From: Roseomonas aerilata DSM 19363
Lineage (GTDB): Bacteria > Pseudomonadota > Alphaproteobacteria > Acetobacterales > Acetobacteraceae
Direction of reading: 5' to 3'
NCBI RefSeq assembly: GCF_000711725.1
Contig: NZ_JONP01000019.1
Coordinates: forward strand, 1-64,000
DNA: 64,000 nucleotides
Each line of letters begins with the position of its first letter. Within the stretch, counting starts at the first letter, position 1. The notes beneath the pieces were generated by a model. It saw nothing but the letters and a program-made list of their open reading frames with translations. It ran no database searches and was not told the DNA's origin. The position numbers and the translations under genes are program-made. Shown piece after piece: positions 44,646-53,449 of this stretch.

Positions 44646-44992
44646 CGCACCGATATGAACATCAAACGCGCAGTTCACCGCATGCACAGGAGCTGTAGAC
44701 TGCAGGGGGCTCGTTTTGCATCGTGTCCTCAGTCCGGCAGGGAACGAGCTGCTTCGCTCGTGCTCCTTGTCGTACCCCTTGGCGCTTGTCTGCTCCGGAG
44801 GCATCACCCCATTCGGCTCAAAGACCTAGAAGGGCGCAAAGCAGCCGCCGAGGTGCCGCACTCCCTATCTCTGGGCTCCACCCTGAACGGTCATTCACCA
44901 GGGCGGTCTGTATCACCTGGAAGTCCGATCCTACCCAGTCGACGGCTGTGAATCCTTGGGCCTAAGGTTTTGTCGAAACCTTGCGGGCCTCC
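44646..44992. other. Spacer between TIR gene and second tniQ
   Basis: GC-rich again, with only short overlapping frames and no recognisable product. Carries whatever promoter drives the second tniQ; none is obvious by eye. Confidence 0.35.
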
Positions 44993-45979
44993 ATGAATCC
45001 CTTCCTTAAAGCTTCGGGTCGTCATTCAGTTAGTACAGAACCCCGGGACGATGAGAGCTTCATCGGCTACATCTTCCGGCTCGCAAAGCGTCGGGACATG
45101 ACAACTGCGGCCCTCCTTGCGAGCAAAATTGGTATGCCCGCGTTCCTGAACTGGCCGACGGAGGAGAACCTCTCCCGGTTGTCGGCTGATTCTGGTGTGC
45201 CTATTGACCGCCTGCGCTGGATATCCTGCAGCCCCAAGACCGGCGACCAGGCGACGTTTCGAGGTCAAGCGGTCAGCATGGGTCTTGTCAAAGGCCAGGT
45301 TGGCGTCCGGACGGTTTGCCCTCCCTGCTTGGCTGAATCGCCGCACCATCGCTCATACTGGGATCTCACACACGTTGAGGCCTGCCCCATGCATGCCGTG
45401 GGTTTGGTGTGGGCCTGCGCATACCCGGCATGTGGGCGACGGCTAGGGTGGCAGGGGGCCGACCTGACGAGATGTCGGTGCGGAGCGGACCTCACCCAGG
45501 CACCTTGCTCCCCGATTGACCCTGACCTGCTGGACGGGACCATGGCGGTTCATGGTCTCCTCGGTGATCAGCGGTTCGCCGCACAGGCCGAGCAGGCGCT
45601 CAGCGCCGTTCCCCTTCGGGATCTCCGGCCGGTCGAGGCTGTCGAGTTCATAATCAGGGTCGGACTGGATATCGCCCCTGGGGTTGAGCGCAAAAAGCTG
45701 TTCTCCCTGGAGCACGCCATGATGTTGGATGACCCGCCCTACGTGGCTCTCCACCTCGGCCTCCAGGCCGCTCACCAGTGGCCGGAGACCTTTCTCCACA
45801 TCCCGGAGATCATTCAGGCCAAGAGGAGCCCATCGAGCTCAATTGCTCACGCGCGCTGGGAGAGGGCTGTCCAACGGTGGCTTGGCGGCATCGAGACGGG
45901 CAGGGGAATTGCGATCCGAGAAGCCCTGGAGACCACTGCGTTGAGACGACTAGAGCGCGAAGCGGCCTTAGGTTCATGA
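44993..45979 (+). CDS. tniQ: Short second TniQ-family protein
   Basis: 328 residues from ATG 44993 (a TTG at 44981 is possible). N-terminal ESFIGYIFRLAKRRDMTT matches the TniQ opening. The zinc-binding set is VRTVCPPCLAESPHHRSYWD, VEACPMHAVGLVWACAYPAC and LTRCRCGADL, the same order as in the long TniQ upstream. It stops after about 130 further residues and lacks the HTH array. Short TniQ proteins in other Tn7-like elements serve an alternative targeting pathway, such as plasmid-directed or, in CASTs, RNA-guided. No CRISPR components are here, so its partner is unknown. Placed beyond the cargo, not in the core operon. Confidence 0.82.
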   Translation: MNPFLKASGRHSVSTEPRDDESFIGYIFRLAKRRDMTTAALLASKIGMPAFLNWPTEENLSRLSADSGVPIDRLRWISCSPKTGDQATFRGQAVSMGLVKGQVGVRTVCPPCLAESPHHRSYWDLTHVEACPMHAVGLVWACAYPACGRRLGWQGADLTRCRCGADLTQAPCSPIDPDLLDGTMAVHGLLGDQRFAAQAEQALSAVPLRDLRPVEAVEFIIRVGLDIAPGVERKKLFSLEHAMMLDDPPYVALHLGLQAAHQWPETFLHIPEIIQAKRSPSSSIAHARWERAVQRWLGGIETGRGIAIREALETTALRRLEREAALGS

Positions 45980-46024
45980 TTTCGCTCGGTAACTGTTCGA
46001 TGTTCAGTGAACCAGGGCAAGGAT

Positions 46025-46130
46025 CTAATCTGGTCCAGGGAACTGCGGCATTCTGTTCAGTTTTCCGCGACAAGAACGGCCCAGTTGGTCGTGCTGTACC
46101 TTGAGCAGCAAGGTCGTCAGTTTGGGCAAC
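46025..46130 (-). pseudogene. Possible IS66 TnpC fragment
   Basis: The reverse strand reads SLPKLTTLLLKVQHDQLGRS followed by CRGKL. This resembles the conserved LxLLxxKLQRxQFGRxSEKL stretch near the N-terminus of IS66 transposases. Only about 30 residues are similar and no other IS66 gene is present, so this is a weak assignment from a short motif. Confidence 0.3.
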
Positions 46131-46351
46131 GAGGTCGTCCCTGGTCGGAGTGGACGGCCGGTTTCGAAGAGGCGGAGATCGAGAGCTAGACGGCGTGCTG
46201 AGGCTCCCTGGACGTCTCCTGCAAGGGGCGTCAGACCTCCCCAGGGATCCGCGAGCCCGTGCGTGGTAGGCGACGTCGGGAACTCGTCCGGCGACGACGC
46301 CGGGAACCCGGCCATCGCAGCGCCTGTCTCGGCCCGTCCCTGCCAGGGGAG

Positions 46352-46432
46352 AATACGTCTGATCGATCCCTCAACCTGCCTTTCCCTGCTCGCCAGGGTG
46401 GCTGGGATCCTCATGACGCCTCTGGATGGTTT
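46352..46432 (-). repeat. 81-base diverged repeat, copy B (partner at 6032-6112)
   Basis: Gap-free match in the same orientation to 6032-6112 (65 of 81 bases by hand). It lies between the second tniQ and the start of the conserved chromosome, inside a gene-poor stretch (45980-46877) with no supported gene. On the reverse strand it sits at the start of a 139-codon frame (46025-46444) that I do not believe is a gene as a whole. Confidence 0.6.
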
Positions 46433-46877
46433 AACCCCTTGCACGACACCTGTATGGCGGTGCCCTCTGTGGCGGAGGAGATTGTCGACCGTTGGAAGGG
46501 CACAGGGGCTGCTTTTGCAGTGGGTGGACCGGATGATGAAAAGAAACGATCGCGTGCGAACTTGGGTAGAAAGTGTGTGAATTCAATTATTAAGTGTCCT
46601 TGGCTGACTTCAAGAACCAGAATCTGAAACCAATTTCGTGGGGCCAGGGAATAGCAAGGCGGGGTGAAAACCACGTGGAAATGGCGTCAGCCTGTGCAGT
46701 GACTTCAAGTTTAAGCAATTGAAATCTTTTGAGGATTTTCAACATTTCAGATTACCAAGGCAGGAGTGCCAGTTTGTCCAGGGAAGCGTGGCGAGAAGTA
46801 CAGGGACTGACGGCGAAGCTACCTGTAAGCCGTTGATGTCTGCGGCGCGGTGTCTAGGATACCTTGGCGAGCTATAC

Positions 46878-48047
46878 CTAGCCTGTCGGTGTCGCGGCGC
46901 GCAGGCGCTCCACCATCTCCTCGATCGCGGCGGCATCGACATTGGCGAAGGCGATGCGGAGATGGCCTTCCTCCCCGGCGAAGGCGGGGCCGGGCAGGCA
47001 CATCAGCCCGTGCTCCTCGGCCAGCTGCCGCGCGACCACCCAGGCCGATGTGTCGCCGAAGGGATGGCGGACATAGGCGAAATAGGCGCCGAGCGCCTCC
47101 AGCCGCCATCCGGGAAGCCGGGCGAAGGCCCCGCGAAGGGCCGTCGCCCGATCGTTCATCTCGGCCCGGTTTGCCTCACGCCAGTCCGTCAGCGCCGGCA
47201 GGCCCCAGGTCACCGCCGCCTGCCCCGCACGGGAGGCGCAGATCTGCACGCAGTCCATCACCTTGCTCAGCTCGGCATGGAAGGCGGCGGGGGCGGTCAC
47301 CGCGCCGAGCCGGTGCCCCGGCACCGCGAAGGATTTCGAGAAGCTGTAGAGCTGCAAGAGATTATCGGGCCAGCCGCCCGCCGGCAGGTCGTGCAGCCGG
47401 TCCTGCCCCGCGGGCAGGAAGTCTCGATACGTTTCGTCGAGCACGAGCCAGAGGCCGCGTCGCTGGCAGAGTTCGTGGAAGCGACGGATGACCTCGGCCG
47501 GGTAGACCGCGCCGGTCGGGTTGTTCGGCGTCACGAGCACGATGGCGCGCACGCGGTCGTCGATCAACGCCTCCGCATCTTCAAGGTCGGGCACGAAGCC
47601 CGACTGCGCGCGGCAGGGAAGGGGCCTCGCCTCGATGCCCAGCATGTCGAGCGTCATGCTGTGATTGAAGTACCAGGGCGTGGGCAGCAGCACCGCGTCG
47701 CCCCGCTGCGCGATCGCCATCATCGCAACGAAATAGGCCTGGTTGCAGCCCGCCGTGATGGCGACCTCCTGCGCCGAGATGCCATCCCCGTAGACTCCGC
47801 GGAGATGTTCGGCATAGGCCTCGCGCAGCGCGGCGTCGCCACTGATGGGGCCATAGCCCGCGGCCGCCGGGCTGCCAGCCGCCGAGGCCAACTGCGCAAG
47901 CATCTCGGGCGGTGGCGGATAGGCCGGGACCGCCTGGCAGAGATTGAGCAGCGGCCCGCGCGAACCGTCGTAGCGGGCGCCGCAGGCCTGGATCTCCGGG
48001 ATCGGCGGGGTGCCGGTGTCGAGCAGGTGCGGATTCAGCGGCAGCAT
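46878..48047 (-). CDS. PLP-dependent class I/II aminotransferase
   Basis: 389 residues from ATG 48047; a longer frame to 48173 is GC-rich noise. Fold type I aminotransferase: AITAGCNQAYFVAMMAIAQR (cofactor phosphate side), VTPNNPTGAVYPAE (the NPTG loop), LVLDETYRDF (Asp binding the pyridine nitrogen, Tyr), and LYSFSKSFAVPGHRLGA with the Schiff-base Lys in SFSKSF. The C-terminal HLRIAFANV holds the substrate-carboxylate Arg. Length and motifs fit the aspartate/aromatic aminotransferase superfamily; the substrate cannot be assigned. First gene of the conserved chromosomal half and convergent with the accessory region. Confidence 0.9.
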   Translation of the reverse strand: MLPLNPHLLDTGTPPIPEIQACGARYDGSRGPLLNLCQAVPAYPPPPEMLAQLASAAGSPAAAGYGPISGDAALREAYAEHLRGVYGDGISAQEVAITAGCNQAYFVAMMAIAQRGDAVLLPTPWYFNHSMTLDMLGIEARPLPCRAQSGFVPDLEDAEALIDDRVRAIVLVTPNNPTGAVYPAEVIRRFHELCQRRGLWLVLDETYRDFLPAGQDRLHDLPAGGWPDNLLQLYSFSKSFAVPGHRLGAVTAPAAFHAELSKVMDCVQICASRAGQAAVTWGLPALTDWREANRAEMNDRATALRGAFARLPGWRLEALGAYFAYVRHPFGDTSAWVVARQLAEEHGLMCLPGPAFAGEEGHLRIAFANVDAAAIEEMVERLRAATPTG

Positions 48048-48118
48048 CGGGGATCCCGGACGGAGAAAGAGAGAGGGAGAACGCGGCGGACGCGGATTGG
48101 TGCCTTTCCGGCGGGCGC

Positions 48119-48643
48119 TTAGCCGGCGGCTTCCCGGATCCGCGGCAGGTGGAGCTCCCCCTTGGCGCCCCATCCGCGGGCATCCGCCGGCACCTCCGGG
48201 CGGAAATGCTCGTAAAGGCGGAAGCCGACCCGGTTCAGCTCCTTCGGGTCGAACGAGCCGGCCAGCGCCTCCATGGCCGCGCGCGCCTCGTCCAGCCGCT
48301 TGCCGAAGGCCTTGGCGACATAGGCCCTCGCCGGCGCGGCAGGCGTCGGCCCTTCGCCCGAGGCGGCGAGGATCTGGCCGTGCTCGTCCCTCGTCACCGG
48401 CACCTGCCGTCCCAGCAGAGGCACGGACTCGTGCTGCACCAACCCCTTGGCCTGATCCTCCTGCCTGGACGCCTCGGTGATGCCGAGGCGGCGTGCCTTC
48501 GCCTGCGCCGCGGTTCCCGCGACATGGCTGGCCAGGCTCATGGCCGTGTCGGCCGAATGGCCCAGGCGCTCCGCCACCACGGCGGCCCAGAGGGTCAGCA
48601 CGGGCGCGCGGTTCACGCGGATCGGAGCATCGGGTGCCGCCAT
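48119..48643 (-). CDS. Conserved hypothetical protein
   Basis: 174 residues from ATG 48643 with GGAGG eight bases upstream; a longer frame to 48739 overlaps the HWE kinase promoter side and is rejected. The N-terminus reads MAAPDAPIRVNRAPVLTLWA followed by a helical region (ERLGHSADTAMSLASHVAGT). No signal peptide, no membrane helix. Its opening looks familiar from alphaproteobacterial proteins of unknown function. Divergent from the HWE kinase (118 bases apart). Possibly cytoplasmic; function unknown. Confidence 0.7.
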   Translation of the reverse strand: MAAPDAPIRVNRAPVLTLWAAVVAERLGHSADTAMSLASHVAGTAAQAKARRLGITEASRQEDQAKGLVQHESVPLLGRQVPVTRDEHGQILAASGEGPTPAAPARAYVAKAFGKRLDEARAAMEALAGSFDPKELNRVGFRLYEHFRPEVPADARGWGAKGELHLPRIREAAG

Positions 48644-48761
48644 GGCCGGTTCCTCCAGCGGAATGCCCCCTCGTAACGGCGCGGCCGCCCGGGGATCGCG
48701 TCGGCGGGCGTTACAAGGCCCGCGCCGCATCGTAAACATTCGGTCATTGTGGGGGAGCGCC

Positions 48762-51242
48762 GTGAACCAGACCTACGCCGTCCGGGACGGATCCGGTCCG
48801 GGCGCCGCGGCGACAGGCCGGGGCGCGCGTTCGCGGTCGCGCGCGATTCTGCTCCTCATCCTCTGCGGCGTGGTCCTCGCGCCGCCCCTCCTGGCCGGCC
48901 TTTCCGCCTGGCGCGCCTGGGACGCGACGGCGCGCGGGGCGGAGGCCGAGGTCGCGCGCACGGCCGATGCAGCTGCGGAATATGCCCGCCGCCTGCTGGA
49001 GGGGCAGTTCCTCCGGCTCCAGCGGGCGAACGATATCCTCGCCGGCCTCTCGGACGCCGAAATCCGGGCGCAGGAAGCCGAGTGGCACGCCGCGCTCCAG
49101 CGCCTGGCCACCGAGAACGTCGCGCCGGAACGAGAGACCTTTTACGTCCTCGTCTACGACCGGGACGCCTACGCCCTCGTGGCAAGCAACATGCTGCCGG
49201 TGAGAATGGACGCCCCGATGCTCTCGCGCGAGTTCAACCGCGCGCTCCGCCCGGCCGACGCGCCCTCCTTCCACATCAGCCCTGTCTATACCGGTCGCTA
49301 CACGGGGCGGCCGTTCTTCGCCCTCAGCGCGCGCCGGGTGCGGACGGGGAACGGCCTGCCGCCCGGCGCCTATGACGGCGTGATCAATGCCTCCCTCTAT
49401 CTCGACCAGGTGAACCGCTCCCTCCAGGCGCTGGCCGCCTCGCCCGACAACGTCGTCTCGCTCGTGCGGACCGACGGAGCGCTGCTCGCCCGTTCCTCCG
49501 GGCTCGGTAACCTGCCCAGCGAGGAGCCGCGCATCGCGGAGGGCAGCACGATGCTCGAAACCATGCGGCTCGGCGAGGAGCGCTCGGTCTCGCGCGAGGT
49601 TTCCAGCATCGACGGCGTGCAGCGGGTGGTTGCCTATCGGCGCGTGGGCGGCAGCTGGCCGGTCTACGTCTCCGCCGCCCGGGCGCGCTCGGTGCTCTAC
49701 GCGGACTGGCGGCAGCAGGTCCTGCCCCAGGCGCTTCTCGCGCTCGCCTCCTCCGCGCTTCTCTTCGTGCTCGCGCGCGCGGTGCTCGGCCGCCAGCGGG
49801 AGCTCGAGGGATCGAACGAGGCGCTGGAGAGCCGCGTGGCCGAGCGCACGCGGGCGCTGGCGGAGAACTCCCGCCTGATGCAGCTCGCGCAGCAGGCCGC
49901 CAATGCAGCGTCATGGTCCTGGGAGCCGGGCACGGGCCAGGTGCGCTGGTCGGCGGAGATGTACGTGCTGCTCGGGCTCGATCCCCTGCAGGACGCGGGC
50001 ACCGAGAGTGCCGCCGCCTTCTTCGCCGCCGTGCATCCGGAGGACAGGGAGTTGCTGCGGGAGGGGGTGGCCAGGGCGCTGCGCGAGGGGGCGATGACCC
50101 TTGAGCTGCGCGTCTTCCGCCGCGTTCCGGATGGTCGGGAGGAGCGCTGGTTCCTCTGCCGCGCCCGGCTCTTCCCCGCCGCCGACAACGCCCCGGCCGC
50201 CCTCGTCGGCATCCACGTCGACATCACCGACCGCCGCCGGATTGGGGAACGCTTCGAGGCGGCGGCAGGGGCCATCGACGGGTTCGTCTATGAGCGCGAT
50301 CTCGTCACCGGCCGCGTGGTACGCACCGCCGGTGTCACGGCCCTGCTAGGGGAGGAGATCCCGGAGGCCGCGGCCGCCTGGATCGGCCGCATCCACCCGG
50401 AAGACCGCGAGCGCTTCGAACGCGAGGTCGAGGCGGGCCTGACCGATCCGGCGCGGGACCGCTACTCAGCCGAGTACCGCATCCGCCGCGCTGACGGGGG
50501 CTGGGCCTGGGTCTGGGACCGCGGCCGCTTCTTCCGCGATTCAGCCAGCGGCCGTGCCGTCCGTGCCCTCGGTGTCATGCTCGACATGACCGCGCGCCGG
50601 CTGGCCGAGGAGCGGCAAGCCCTGCTGATGCGGGAGGTGGACCACCGCGGCAAGAACGCCCTCGCCGTGGTGAAGGCCGCGCTCCGCCTCACTCCGGGCA
50701 ACGATCCCGTCTATCGCGCGGCCATTGAGGGAAGGGTGGATGCCCTGGCCCGCGCGCAATCGCTGCTCGCGGAGACGAACTGGGCCGGCACCGGGCTGCG
50801 GGCGGTTCTCGCATCGACGCTCGCGCCCTTCCTGGGCCAGGGGGCGGCGCCGCGCGCGGTGCTGGAGGGGCCGGAGGTCGTCATCCCCGGATCGGTGGTG
50901 CAGGCGCTGACCATGGCCCTCCATGAACTGGCGACGAACGCCACGAAGTACGGCGCCCTCTCCTCGGCATCCGGCGTGCTGCGCGTGTCCTGGAAGCGGG
51001 ACGGCAATACCCTGCGCCTGCGCTGGGAAGAGGCGGGCGGTCCCGCCGTCAGCGCCCCCGCCCGGAAGGGCTTCGGATCGCGCGTGGTGGACAACACCCT
51101 CAGTAACCAGCTCGGCGGCTTCGTGCAGTGGGAATGGGCCGCCGAAGGCCTGATCGTCGAGATGGGCATCCCCTTCGCGCGCGGCACCGATGTCGCGGAG
51201 GAACTCTCCCGGCAGGCCGCGCGGGGTGCGATTCAGGTGTAA
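48762..51242 (+). CDS. HWE-family sensor histidine kinase with Cache and PAS domains
   Basis: 826 residues from GTG 48762, five bases after GGGGGAG; the longer open frame from 48477 is antisense to the neighbour. Membrane helices at about 28-50 and about 318-340 enclose a periplasmic double-Cache-type sensor domain (SFHISPVYTGRYTGRPFFAL, YDGVINASLYLDQ). Two PAS/PAC units follow (WSWEPGTGQVRWSAEMYVLL, VYERDLVTGRVVRTAG, then YRIRRADGGWAWVWDRGRFF). The kinase core has the phosphorylated His in LMREVDHRGKNALAVV, ALHELATNATKYGALS as N-box, and RWEEAGGP giving the WxE of the HWE name. No response regulator is adjacent, so it is an orphan. Confidence 0.9.
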   Translation: MNQTYAVRDGSGPGAAATGRGARSRSRAILLLILCGVVLAPPLLAGLSAWRAWDATARGAEAEVARTADAAAEYARRLLEGQFLRLQRANDILAGLSDAEIRAQEAEWHAALQRLATENVAPERETFYVLVYDRDAYALVASNMLPVRMDAPMLSREFNRALRPADAPSFHISPVYTGRYTGRPFFALSARRVRTGNGLPPGAYDGVINASLYLDQVNRSLQALAASPDNVVSLVRTDGALLARSSGLGNLPSEEPRIAEGSTMLETMRLGEERSVSREVSSIDGVQRVVAYRRVGGSWPVYVSAARARSVLYADWRQQVLPQALLALASSALLFVLARAVLGRQRELEGSNEALESRVAERTRALAENSRLMQLAQQAANAASWSWEPGTGQVRWSAEMYVLLGLDPLQDAGTESAAAFFAAVHPEDRELLREGVARALREGAMTLELRVFRRVPDGREERWFLCRARLFPAADNAPAALVGIHVDITDRRRIGERFEAAAGAIDGFVYERDLVTGRVVRTAGVTALLGEEIPEAAAAWIGRIHPEDRERFEREVEAGLTDPARDRYSAEYRIRRADGGWAWVWDRGRFFRDSASGRAVRALGVMLDMTARRLAEERQALLMREVDHRGKNALAVVKAALRLTPGNDPVYRAAIEGRVDALARAQSLLAETNWAGTGLRAVLASTLAPFLGQGAAPRAVLEGPEVVIPGSVVQALTMALHELATNATKYGALSSASGVLRVSWKRDGNTLRLRWEEAGGPAVSAPARKGFGSRVVDNTLSNQLGGFVQWEWAAEGLIVEMGIPFARGTDVAEELSRQAARGAIQV

Positions 51243-51269
51243 CAGATCGGTTGGCCGGTGCTGGTGACC

Positions 51270-51325
51270 CCGGAGAGGGCGCTGCCCTCTCCGGACCTCA
51301 CCCGCCAGGAGCCTGAGGCTCCTGG
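51270..51325. terminator. Twin GC-rich hairpins between convergent genes
   Basis: Two perfect stems: CCGGAGAGGGC/GCCCTCTCCGG with a 3-base loop (51270-51294) and CCAGGAGCC/GGCTCCTGG with a 3-base loop (51305-51325). They lie just after the HWE kinase stop. No T-tract follows either, so termination is likely but not certain. Confidence 0.55.
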
Positions 51326-51464
51326 ACCTGCGTCTGGCTGTTGCGGACGCGATGATTGAGGGGCGGCACCCTGCCTGACTGTGCAGTCGCCTCGGGTCCA
51401 CGACCGGAGGCGCACCGGCCGCAGAAGTCCTTCAAGCTTGAAGAAAAAGATGATGGTGAGGGGC

Positions 51465-51500
51465 CCGGGGAGGGGAAGAATTCCTTCTTCCTCTCCCCGG
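51465..51500 (-). terminator. Probable terminator of kup
   Basis: An imperfect hairpin CCGGGGAGGGGAAGAA / TTCTTCC-TCTCCCCGG lies 27 bases beyond the kup stop on the minus strand. In that direction it is followed, after about 15 bases, by a T-rich run (TCTTTTTCTT, reverse of 51441-51450). A perfect 14-base palindrome CTTCAAGCTTGAAG lies just beyond at 51430-51443. Confidence 0.5.
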
Positions 51501-51526
51501 AGTCACCGGCAACGCACCAGCCAGGA

Positions 51527-53449
51527 TCAAAGCTCAACTCGCGTCCCGAGTTCCACCACACGCGGCGGCGGGATGAGGAAGTAGTCCGGCGCACGGACCG
51601 CGTTACGGGTGAGGAAGGCGAAGATGTGTTCCTGCCAGACCGGCAGGTCAGGGCGCATGGAGGGGACGGGCACCTCGTTGCCGATGAAGTAGGAGGCTTC
51701 CTCCGGCGAGAAGCCGATCGTTTCCCGGTGCAGGCGCAGAGCCTGGGGCACGTCGGGCTTCTCCGCGAAGCCGAAGCGCAGGGTGACGTGGCGAAAGCCG
51801 CCCGGCAGGAGGTGGACCGAGACGCGCTCGGCTTCCGGGATGCGCGGCACGCGCTCGGCTACCACGTGCATCAGCACGACGCGTTCGTGCAGCACGCCGT
51901 TGTGGCGCATGTTCAGGGCCATCGCCGCCGGCACCACCTCCCGCTGGCCGGTGAGGTAGATGGCCGTGCCGGGCACCCGCAGCGGGGCGTCAGCGGCGTC
52001 CAGGCCGCCGAGGAACACCTCGAGCGTCTGCGCTCCCTCGTCGCGGCGGGCGAGGAGAACCGCGCGGCCGCGCCGCCAGATGAGCATCATCGCGAGGCAC
52101 ACGGACCCGACCAGCAGCGGGAACCAGCCGCCCGCCGGGATCTTGTGCAGGTTGCCCGCGACAAAGACGAGGTCGAGCAGGAGGAAGGGCACGGCCACGA
52201 GCGCCACGGCCGGCCAGGGCAGCTTCCAGCGCCCGCGCGCGACGAGGGAGAGAAGGATCGTCGTCACCATCATGTCGCCGGCAACCGCGATGCCGTAGGC
52301 GTTGGCCAGGCTTTCGGAATTGCGGAAGCCGAAGACGAGCGCGAGGACCGCGGCGGCAAGCAGCCAATTGATGAGCGGCAGGTAGACCTGGCCTGCCGTC
52401 TCCTCCGAGGTCTGCCGCACCTCGAGCCGCGGCACGGCGCCGAGCTGGATTGCCTGCTGCACGAGCGCGAAGGCGCCCGAGATCACCGCCTGGCTCGCGA
52501 TCACCGTCGCGGCGGTGGCCAGCACTACGGCGAGGTAGAGCAGGGGGCCGGGAAAGAGTCCGAAGAAGGGGTTCTCCGCCGCCGCCGGGTCGCCCAGCAC
52601 CAGCGCGGCCTGGCCGAGATAGTTGAGGACGAGCGCGGGCATGACGAGGACGAACCAGTCCACGCGGATCGCGTGCCGGCCGAAATGGCCCATATCCGCG
52701 TAGAGGGCTTCGCCGCCCGTCAACGCGAGGAAGGCGGAGCCGAGCACGGCCAGCGCCCCCTGGCCCGGGTTGCCCGCCAGGAAGCGGATCGCGTGGCGAG
52801 GGTCGAGTGCCGCGAGCACCTCCGGCCGCGCGATGACGTGCAGCAGGCCGGCCAGTGCCAGGACGGCGAACCAGGCAGCCATCACCGGCCCGAAGAGCCG
52901 CCCCATCTTGGCGCTGCCGCGGCTCTGGATGGCGAAAAGTCCGATGAGGACCGCGGCCGCGATCGGGACGACATAGGGCGTGAAGACCGGCGTCGCGACC
53001 GATAGCCCCTCCACGGCCGAGAGCACGGAGATCGCCGGGGTGATCATGGCATCCCCGAAGAAGAGCGAGGCGCCGGCGAGGCCCACGACGAGGAAGCCCA
53101 ACCGCAGCCGCTCTGGCGCAACGGGGATGGCCAGGGAAATCAGGGCCATGGTCCCGCCCTCGCCCTGGTTGTCCGCCCGCATGACGAGAACGACGTATTT
53201 GGTCGCGACCACGAGGGTGACGGCCCAGAAAATCAGCGAGACCACCCCGTAGATGGCCGTGGGGTCCGCCGCCCCCTCCCCGCTCGCGGCGCGCAGCGTC
53301 TCGCGCATCGCGTAGATCGGGCTGGTGCCGATATCGCCAAAGACCACCCCGAGCGCGCCGAGCAGCAGGGCCGCGCCGGCGGGATGGGCCGCCGCGGCCG
53401 GGGTGGAGACCGCGGCCGGCGGAGGGCTGCTTGCGTTGCTATCGGGTAT
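51527..53449 (-). CDS. kup: Kup potassium uptake transporter
   Basis: Potassium-proton symporter of the KUP/HAK/KT family. The signature GVVFGDIGTSPIYAMRETL and about 12 membrane helices are present (ADNQGEGGTMALISLAIPV, LFFGDAMITPAISVLSAVEG, GGEALYADMGHFGR). A cytoplasmic C-terminal domain of about 150 residues follows. The frame upstream of the first helix contains no ATG, GTG or TTG before a stop. The first plausible start with a ribosome-binding site (AGGGGAG seven bases away) is an ATA at 53449, giving 640 residues. A GTG at 53347 would cut into the GDIGTSPIYA helix, so it is unlikely. Just downstream of rnhA on the same strand. Confidence 0.9.
   Translation of the reverse strand: MPDSNASSPPPAAVSTPAAAAHPAGAALLLGALGVVFGDIGTSPIYAMRETLRAASGEGAADPTAIYGVVSLIFWAVTLVVATKYVVLVMRADNQGEGGTMALISLAIPVAPERLRLGFLVVGLAGASLFFGDAMITPAISVLSAVEGLSVATPVFTPYVVPIAAAVLIGLFAIQSRGSAKMGRLFGPVMAAWFAVLALAGLLHVIARPEVLAALDPRHAIRFLAGNPGQGALAVLGSAFLALTGGEALYADMGHFGRHAIRVDWFVLVMPALVLNYLGQAALVLGDPAAAENPFFGLFPGPLLYLAVVLATAATVIASQAVISGAFALVQQAIQLGAVPRLEVRQTSEETAGQVYLPLINWLLAAAVLALVFGFRNSESLANAYGIAVAGDMMVTTILLSLVARGRWKLPWPAVALVAVPFLLLDLVFVAGNLHKIPAGGWFPLLVGSVCLAMMLIWRRGRAVLLARRDEGAQTLEVFLGGLDAADAPLRVPGTAIYLTGQREVVPAAMALNMRHNGVLHERVVLMHVVAERVPRIPEAERVSVHLLPGGFRHVTLRFGFAEKPDVPQALRLHRETIGFSPEEASYFIGNEVPVPSMRPDLPVWQEHIFAFLTRNAVRAPDYFLIPPPRVVELGTRVEL

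Larger units (their letters stand above)
35832..45979 (+). mobile_element. Tn7-like transposon (tnsA-tnsB-tnsC-tniQ, TIR cargo, second tniQ); ends not resolved
   Basis: Core transposition genes run in one direction with four-base or longer overlaps, a cargo gene follows, and a second tniQ closes the set. Coordinates cover the genes only; the true termini lie outside, probably within 35370-35831 and 45980-46350. GGTCGT-containing motifs recur at roughly 21-26 base spacing at 46086-46140 and could be TnsB sites. No CRISPR array, cas gene or tnsE is present, so the element should be protein-guided. Confidence 0.75.

Noticed and set aside
46025-46444. 139-codon minus-strand frame as a gene
   Set aside because: It joins the 81-base repeat to an IS66-like scrap with Pro/Gly-rich filler between; more likely a chance join of relics.
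35832-46870. RNA-guided (CRISPR-associated) transposon
   Set aside because: A short TniQ is present, but I saw no direct-repeat array and no cas gene anywhere in the window, so RNA guidance is not supported.
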